Shown in pieces: positions 13,511 to 18,094 of a stretch of 18,094 bases of DNA. The position numbers were made by a program, and so were the translations under genes. This stretch comes from an uncultured Lachnospiraceae bacterium. Lineage in GTDB: Bacteria; Bacillota; Clostridia; Lachnospirales; Lachnospiraceae. Every line of letters starts with the position of its first letter. The first letter of the stretch is position 1. The stretch spans positions 1-18,094 of the forward strand of contig USGM01000065.1 of NCBI GenBank assembly GCA_900554205.1, written 5' to 3'. Under the pieces are notes generated by a model that was given only the letters and a program-made list of their open reading frames with translations, was not told where the DNA came from and ran no database searches.

Positions 13511-13551
13511 CAGGTCAGTCGAAGCTGTTTCGACTGGCCTGTTTCTTTTTT
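13511..13551 (+). terminator. Strong terminator of the rpsF-ssb-rpsR operon
   Basis: A 13-bp stem (13511-13523 with 13529-13541, one G-T wobble) with loop GCTGT is followed by GTTTCTTTTTT. It lies 8 bases after the rpsR stop. In the other direction it would also help end the convergent LacI-type gene. Confidence 0.92.
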
Positions 13552-13575
13552 GATTTATAATCTTATTTCCTTTGC

Positions 13576-14634
13576 TTACATCCCAGAGCGTACCGGGCCG
13601 GTAGAGCTGCGCACCACAAGCGTCGGCTCGATCAGCTGCAGGGGCGGCAGCTGGGCGGAACTATAAATGCCGTCCACGGTGGCGATGAGCTTTTCGGCAA
13701 ATTCCTCATAGTTATAGTCAACACTGGTCAGCTTCGGTGTCATCATATTGCAGACGGGCGTGTTGTCGTATCCAACCACGGAAATGTCTTCGGGGATTCT
13801 CAGCCCGTGCTCCTGAATGCAGTTCATGGCGCCGACGGCAGCAGCATCGTTAATGCCGATGACTGCGGTCGGAACGTGATCGGACTGCAGGAGCTTTTTC
13901 ATCCATTCATAGCCCGTCTCATAATCATACCCACCGAAGGTCTCATAGTATTCAGAATGGCACGGAAGCTGATATCTGGACAGGATCTGCTTATAACGTC
14001 TTCTCTTCTCATAGGAGGAGGCAACGCTGTCCCAGCCGCCGAGCAGGGCAATATCCTCGTGTCCGAGGTCGAGTAGATGCTCCATGACAAGATCCATTGT
14101 TTTAATGGCATCAATCCGCACCTGGTAACAGGAGGTGCCGTCCAGCTTACCGGTGAGGATTACGGGGATGGAATTACTGACCTGATTTACCTTTTCCACA
14201 AACGCCTCGTTGGAATGGAGATCGTCGGCACGACCGCCGACCAGTATAATGGCATCCACGCGCTGCTCCTCCATCAGCCTGAGCTGCGCCTCCTCAATCT
14301 CCTGCTGACCAAGAGAATTTTCGAGCAGGAGCGAATAGCCCGCTTTCCGTGCAGCCTGTTCACAGGCAACGAAAAGATTCGCATAATAGGCATTCCGCAC
14401 ATCCGCCATGATGATGCCGATGACCTTCCTGCGGGTCTCCGAAAGTCCTCTTGCCAGAGCGTTTGGGCGAAAGTTATATTTTGAGATCAGCGCCTGAACC
14501 GCCTCGTACTTGTCGGAGCGGACGCCCGCATTGCCGGTGAGAACGCGGGACACTGTGGCGGGCGAAACCCCTGCTTCTCTGGCAATATCATATATGGTAA
14601 TTTTTTTCCCTTCTGCGTTTCGCTTTTCGCTCAT
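13576..14634 (-). CDS. LacI-family repressor, probably of the GH35 gene
   Basis: A 352-aa regulator. The helix-turn-helix and hinge are at about 12-60 (TIYDIAREAGVSPATVSRVL, then PNALARGL), followed by a periplasmic-binding-like effector domain of about 285 residues with typical VIGIIMADVRNAYY, DAIILVGG and VVGYDNTPV segments. All parts and the length are normal. AAGGAGT lies about 9 bases before the ATG. It is divergent from the GH35 gene, and a perfect LacI-family operator sits at that gene's transcription start, so it is most likely a local repressor induced by a galactoside or breakdown product. The effector is not known. Confidence 0.92.
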   Translation of the reverse strand: MSEKRNAEGKKITIYDIAREAGVSPATVSRVLTGNAGVRSDKYEAVQALISKYNFRPNALARGLSETRRKVIGIIMADVRNAYYANLFVACEQAARKAGYSLLLENSLGQQEIEEAQLRLMEEQRVDAIILVGGRADDLHSNEAFVEKVNQVSNSIPVILTGKLDGTSCYQVRIDAIKTMDLVMEHLLDLGHEDIALLGGWDSVASSYEKRRRYKQILSRYQLPCHSEYYETFGGYDYETGYEWMKKLLQSDHVPTAVIGINDAAAVGAMNCIQEHGLRIPEDISVVGYDNTPVCNMMTPKLTSVDYNYEEFAEKLIATVDGIYSSAQLPPLQLIEPTLVVRSSTGPVRSGM

Positions 14635-14680
14635 GGCTGATACTCCTTATTGTAAATCCGACTTCTTTACTTCTGGCATC

Positions 14681-14709
14681 ATTATAAAGGAACGAAAAGA
14701 ATTTGTCAT
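14681..14709 (-). promoter_or_regulatory. Promoter of the LacI-type gene
   Basis: On the minus strand, ATGACA (14709-14704), 17 bases and TATAAT (14686-14681) make a near-perfect sigma-A promoter. The leader is about 40 bases. Confidence 0.7.
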
Positions 14710-14733
14710 CAATCCTTTTGACATTAAATATGG

Positions 14734-14762
14734 TTGACAGAATAGGTTTTTTCTTTTAATAT
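14734..14762 (+). promoter_or_regulatory. Promoter of the GH35 gene
   Basis: A perfect TTGACA (14734-14739), 17 bases and TAATAT (14757-14762) make a strong sigma-A promoter, with the LacI-type operator just downstream. Confidence 0.8.
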
Positions 14763-14767
14763 AGTTT

Positions 14768-14781
14768 TGAAACCGATTTCA
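14768..14781. promoter_or_regulatory. LacI-family operator
   Basis: TGAAACCGATTTCA matches the LacI-family pattern TGAAAnCGnTTTCA at every fixed position. It begins 6 bases after the -10, covering the transcription start, so a bound repressor would block the GH35 promoter. The divergent regulator is the obvious ligand. Confidence 0.8.
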
Positions 14782-14817
14782 GGAATGCCTTATGAGAGGA
14801 AAAAAGAGGGACAGGAC

Positions 14818-16563
14818 ATGAACAAATTTGAAGTGAAGGACACATTTTATCTGAACGGAAAGCCTTTTCAGATCATATCGGGGAGCATCCACTATTTCCG
14901 CATTGTGCCGGAATACTGGTGCGACAGGCTGGAAAAGCTGAAAAGCCTCGGAATGAATACGGTGGAGACCTATATTCCGTGGAACCTGCATGAGCCCAGA
15001 AAGGGAGAGTTTGTATTTGACGGCATCTGCGACGTGGTTCGCTTTGTGAAGCTCGCGGGGGAACTGGGGCTTTATGTCATTTTAAGACCCTCACCCTATA
15101 TCTGTGCGGAGTGGGAGTTTGGCGGGCTGCCCGGCTGGCTGCTCTCGGGGGACGACATCCGTCTCAGGGTCAGCGGTTCGGCGTTCATGAAGCATGTACA
15201 GGAGTATTATGACGTTCTTCTGCCCAGGCTGAAGCCCTTACAGATCACGGAGGGCGGAAATGTCATTCTCATGCAGGTCGAGAACGAGTACGGCTATTTC
15301 GGGAACGATGAAAATTACATGAAGGAGCTGCGGGACATGATGCGGCGCGGCGGCATAGAGGTTCCTCTTATCACCTCCGATGAGCCGAAGGATGAGAGCC
15401 TGGAGGGCGGCAGCGTGGAGGGAGCGCTTCCGACCGGAAACTTTGGCTCCCACACAAAGGAGCGCTTCGAGATCATGAAGAAGAACGTCAAGGGCGGCCC
15501 GCTGATGGGCGCGGAATTCTGGGTCGGCTGGTTTGACCACTGGGGCAACGGCGGACACATGACGGGGAATCTCGAGCAGAGCGCGAAGGATCTTGACGAG
15601 ATGCTGAAGCTGGGGCATGTCAATGTCTATATGTTCATTGGCGGAACAAACTTCGGCTTTATGAACGGTTCCAATTATTATGACGCCCTCACGCCGGACG
15701 TGACCTCCTACGACTACGATGCCATTCTGACGGAGGCGGGCGATTTCACAAAGAAATATGAGGTCTATCGTGAGATCATCGGAAAATATACCGATCTGCC
15801 GGAAGTGACGCTCAGCACCCATATTGTCAAGAAGGACTACGGAACGGTGAAGGCGGTGCAGAAGGTTGGATTGTTCGAGGCATTGGAGGATATTGCGGTG
15901 CCTGTCAGCAGCCCGTACACCCAGTCGATGGAGCGTCTGGGACAGTATTACGGCTATATCCTCTACGCATCCCGCATCAGGAACGAGCGCCATCTGGAAA
16001 AGATACGTCTGCATAAGGCAAACGACAGGGCGAATATTTTCCTGAGAGAGGAAAGGCTGCTGAATCTGTATGACAGGGAGCTTCTGAAGGAATGGAAGCT
16101 GGATGCCGATGCGGAGCCGGGCGACGAGCTGCGCATTCTGGTGGAGAACATGGGACGTGTGAATTTCGGGCCGCGCATGGAGGAACAGAGAAAGGGAATC
16201 GACGGCTGCGTCCAGATCAACGGACACATGCATCACAACTGGGAGCAGTACTGTCTGCCGCTTGACAATCTCGACAGGCTCGACTTTGAAAAAGGCTATA
16301 CGGAAGGGCTTCCCGCATTTTACCGCTTTGAGCTGGATGTGGAGGAGAAAGGAGATACCTTTGTAGAGCTGGACGGCTGGGGAAAGGGCTGCGTCTTCGT
16401 CAACGGTAAGAATATCGGAAGATTCTGGGAGATCGGGCCGCAGAAACGGCTTTATATACCGGCGCCGCTGCTGAAAGAGGGGCGGAATGAAATTATTGTA
16501 TTTGAGACGGAGGGCAAGACGAGCGGAGAAATCAGCTTCCGCGCACAACCGGATATTGGATAG
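14818..16563 (+). CDS. GH35 beta-galactosidase, cytoplasmic
   Basis: A 581-aa glycoside hydrolase of family 35, similar in size to BgaC of Streptococcus pneumoniae, which removes terminal beta-linked galactose. The TIM barrel spans about 1-320. The acid/base is Glu157 in VENEYGYFG and the nucleophile Glu233 in GAEFWVGWFDHWG. Two beta-sandwich regions follow, with FVNGKNIGRFWEIGPQ in the last. No signal peptide is seen, so it acts inside the cell on imported oligosaccharides; no transporter is adjacent. I chose ATG 14818 (GAGGG 7 bases upstream) over the TTG at 14767, which lies in the operator. Local GC is higher than in neighbouring genes. Confidence 0.93.
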   Translation: MNKFEVKDTFYLNGKPFQIISGSIHYFRIVPEYWCDRLEKLKSLGMNTVETYIPWNLHEPRKGEFVFDGICDVVRFVKLAGELGLYVILRPSPYICAEWEFGGLPGWLLSGDDIRLRVSGSAFMKHVQEYYDVLLPRLKPLQITEGGNVILMQVENEYGYFGNDENYMKELRDMMRRGGIEVPLITSDEPKDESLEGGSVEGALPTGNFGSHTKERFEIMKKNVKGGPLMGAEFWVGWFDHWGNGGHMTGNLEQSAKDLDEMLKLGHVNVYMFIGGTNFGFMNGSNYYDALTPDVTSYDYDAILTEAGDFTKKYEVYREIIGKYTDLPEVTLSTHIVKKDYGTVKAVQKVGLFEALEDIAVPVSSPYTQSMERLGQYYGYILYASRIRNERHLEKIRLHKANDRANIFLREERLLNLYDRELLKEWKLDADAEPGDELRILVENMGRVNFGPRMEEQRKGIDGCVQINGHMHHNWEQYCLPLDNLDRLDFEKGYTEGLPAFYRFELDVEEKGDTFVELDGWGKGCVFVNGKNIGRFWEIGPQKRLYIPAPLLKEGRNEIIVFETEGKTSGEISFRAQPDIG

Positions 16564-16579
16564 GATATCGGATAAAGGG

Positions 16580-16608
16580 AAAGGAGATGACAAAACATCT
16601 CCTTTTTT
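16580..16608 (+). terminator. Terminator of the GH35 gene
   Basis: A stem of 9-10 bp (AAGGAGATG 16581-16589 with CATCTCCTT 16596-16604) has the loop ACAAAA and ends in six T residues. It lies 16 bases after the stop and isolates the GH35 gene from gdpP. Confidence 0.9.
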
Positions 16609-16642
16609 GACAAATTAAATTGTGGCATAGTGTTGTCGAGTG

Positions 16643-16651
16643 TGTTATACT
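16643..16651 (+). promoter_or_regulatory. Extended -10 promoter of gdpP
   Basis: TGT-TATACT is a good extended -10 about 25 bases before the gdpP start. The only -35 candidate (TTGTGG, 16620-16625) is 20 bases away. Confidence 0.45.
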
Positions 16652-16676
16652 TTAGATATTCGTGGGGTGTACGCAT

Positions 16677-18094
16677 ATGAAAAAGAGAATCAGATTAAAG
16701 GGTCGTATTAAGACCTACATACAGTTTAGTATTTATTTGGGGATACTGCTTTTCTTCGTGGATGCTGCAATGTTTCTGATCGATGTGCGGTCGGGGGCTC
16801 TTCTGACAGGCTATACGCTTGTCTATTTCGCAATCACACTGTCTCTCTATTTTTACAATAAGCCCATCATTATGAATGAGCTTATCAGCTTTGCCACGGA
16901 GTACGGACAGATTCAGAGGAAGCTGCTGCGCGATATGGATCTTCCTTACGCGCTGCTGGACGACAACGGCAAGGTGATCTGGACGAATATTGCCTTCGAG
17001 GCGGTCATTCATCAGCCCAAGGGCTATACAAAGTCGATCACGGCGCTCTTCCCGACGATCACAAGGGACCGGCTGCCGGATGACAGCGGCGTGGATGAGG
17101 CGCAGTACGAGCTGGAATACGACGGCAATGAATATATTGCCAAATTTAAGAAGATCTCGCTGAAGGAAATGGCGGAGCACAGCGACATGATCGAGGCGAA
17201 GGACTACAACGGCTATCTGATCGCGGTCTATCTGTATGACGAGACGGCGCTGCACATTGCCCTGCAGGAGGTGGATGACCAGAGTCTTGCCGTGGGAATG
17301 ATTTACCTCGACAACTACGAGGAAGCGCTCGAGAGCATAGAAGAGGTCAGACGTTCGCTGCTGATCGCGCTGATCGACCGTAAGGTCAACAAATACATTT
17401 CCGGCTATGACGGCATCTGCAAGAAGCTCGAGAAGGACAAATATCTTGTCATTCTCCGGAAGAAGATGATTGCACAGCTGCAGGAGAGCCGCTTTGATCT
17501 GCTGGAGGAAGTGAAGACGGTCAACATCGGAAACGAGATGGCGGTGACCTTAAGTATTGGTATCGGAATGAATGGCGATACCTACAGCCAGAACTATGAT
17601 TATGCCCGTACAGCGATCGATATGGCCCTCGGCCGCGGCGGTGATCAGGCGGTAGTAAAATGCGGCCAGAAGATCCAGTACTACGGCGGAAAGGCCCAGC
17701 AGTTGGAGAAAACGACCCGTGTCAAGGCCCGCGTCAAAGCCCATGCCCTCAGAGAGCTTCTTGAGACAAAGGACTGCCTTCTGATCATGGGACATAAGAT
17801 CGGAGATATCGACTGCTTCGGCGCGGCGATCGGAATGTACCGGATCGCATCTGCCCTGAACAAAAAAGCCCATATCGTGATCAACGAAGTGACCTCCTCG
17901 GTGCGTCCGATGATGGAACGCTTTGAGACCGGCGATTATCCGAAGGACCTGTTCCTCACGGGAAGTGAGGCCGCAGATATCGTGGATAACAATACGGCGC
18001 TTGTTGTTGTGGACGTCAACCGTCCGAGTATCACAGAAGAACCGGACCTTTTAAAACTCGTGAAGACGATCGTTGTCATCGACCACCACCGTCA
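16677..18094 (+). CDS. gdpP: GdpP-type c-di-AMP phosphodiesterase, 3' end outside window
   Basis: The first 472 residues of a protein usually about 650-690 aa, which hydrolyses c-di-AMP to pApA. Two membrane helices lie at about 14-36 and 42-60. A PAS-like domain covers about 75-185. A degenerate GGDEF domain (about 195-320) lacks the active signature, as expected for this family. The DHH domain starts near 335 with MGHKIGDIDCFGAAIG (metal motif), VVVDVNRPS and, at the very edge, VVIDHHR, the DHH signature. GGGGTG lies 7 bases before ATG 16677. In related genomes rplI and dnaB commonly follow. c-di-AMP controls K+ uptake systems of the Ktr and Kdp type. Confidence 0.95.
   Translation, partial: MKKRIRLKGRIKTYIQFSIYLGILLFFVDAAMFLIDVRSGALLTGYTLVYFAITLSLYFYNKPIIMNELISFATEYGQIQRKLLRDMDLPYALLDDNGKVIWTNIAFEAVIHQPKGYTKSITALFPTITRDRLPDDSGVDEAQYELEYDGNEYIAKFKKISLKEMAEHSDMIEAKDYNGYLIAVYLYDETALHIALQEVDDQSLAVGMIYLDNYEEALESIEEVRRSLLIALIDRKVNKYISGYDGICKKLEKDKYLVILRKKMIAQLQESRFDLLEEVKTVNIGNEMAVTLSIGIGMNGDTYSQNYDYARTAIDMALGRGGDQAVVKCGQKIQYYGGKAQQLEKTTRVKARVKAHALRELLETKDCLLIMGHKIGDIDCFGAAIGMYRIASALNKKAHIVINEVTSSVRPMMERFETGDYPKDLFLTGSEAADIVDNNTALVVVDVNRPSITEEPDLLKLVKTIVVIDHHR

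Noticed and set aside
15238..16593. Long minus-strand frame (451 codons) opposite the GH35 gene
   Set aside because: It is fully antisense to a gene with intact catalytic motifs. The long frame is a side effect of GC-rich third codon positions, and its sequence has no family signature.
16695..17255. Minus-strand frame of 186 codons opposite gdpP
   Set aside because: It is a shadow of the gdpP reading frame, with no ribosome site or recognisable domain.

Overview
The window looks like a chromosomal piece of a gut-type Firmicute, most likely Lachnospiraceae (Clostridium cluster XIVa). Supporting signs are strong GGAGG ribosome sites, the rpsF-ssb-rpsR cluster, a gdpP-type gene, DUF951 and DUF1003 genes, and mid-range GC in the core genes. 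The assignment rests on gene content and style only.

Layout. 1-203: the 3' part of tRNA-Glu, a complete tRNA-Cys and a terminator. 204-648: no convincing gene, but a cluster of degenerate palindromic repeats, then a promoter and a perfect 12-bp palindrome before a serine hydrolase gene (649-1629, +). 1637-8113: an AT-rich block bounded by two identical 44-bp direct repeats. It carries six co-directional genes: a KdpD-like kinase without the usual N-terminal KdpD domain, a KdpE-like regulator, KtrB/TrkH, KtrA/TrkA, a PerM/AI-2E-family membrane protein and a CNNM/HlyC-CorC-type CBS protein. 8137-11003 (-): an unusual 461-aa protein (RRXRR-like N-terminus, middle domain, coiled coil, acidic tail), then DUF1003 and a Sir2 deacylase. 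11194-13502 (+): a YdcF/DUF218 membrane protein, a 57-aa DUF951 protein, rpsF, ssb and rpsR. 13576-16563: a divergent LacI-type repressor and GH35 beta-galactosidase sharing a control region with a textbook LacI-family operator. 16677-end: gdpP (c-di-AMP phosphodiesterase), cut off by the window edge.

How it fits together. The 1637-8113 block reads as a self-contained cation-homeostasis island: K+ uptake under its own two-component system, plus two probable ion transporters. Its 44-bp boundary repeats each contain a hairpin. Removing the block would rebuild one hairpin between two convergent genes (serine hydrolase and the RRXRR-like gene). This suggests the block was inserted into a bidirectional terminator, although no recombinase is visible in it. 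The LacI/GH35 pair sits between rpsR and gdpP, genes often neighbours in Firmicutes, and has its own promoters and terminator, so it may be a second, smaller insertion. GdpP controls c-di-AMP, a known regulator of Ktr and Kdp potassium systems, so the two halves of the window may be linked physiologically.
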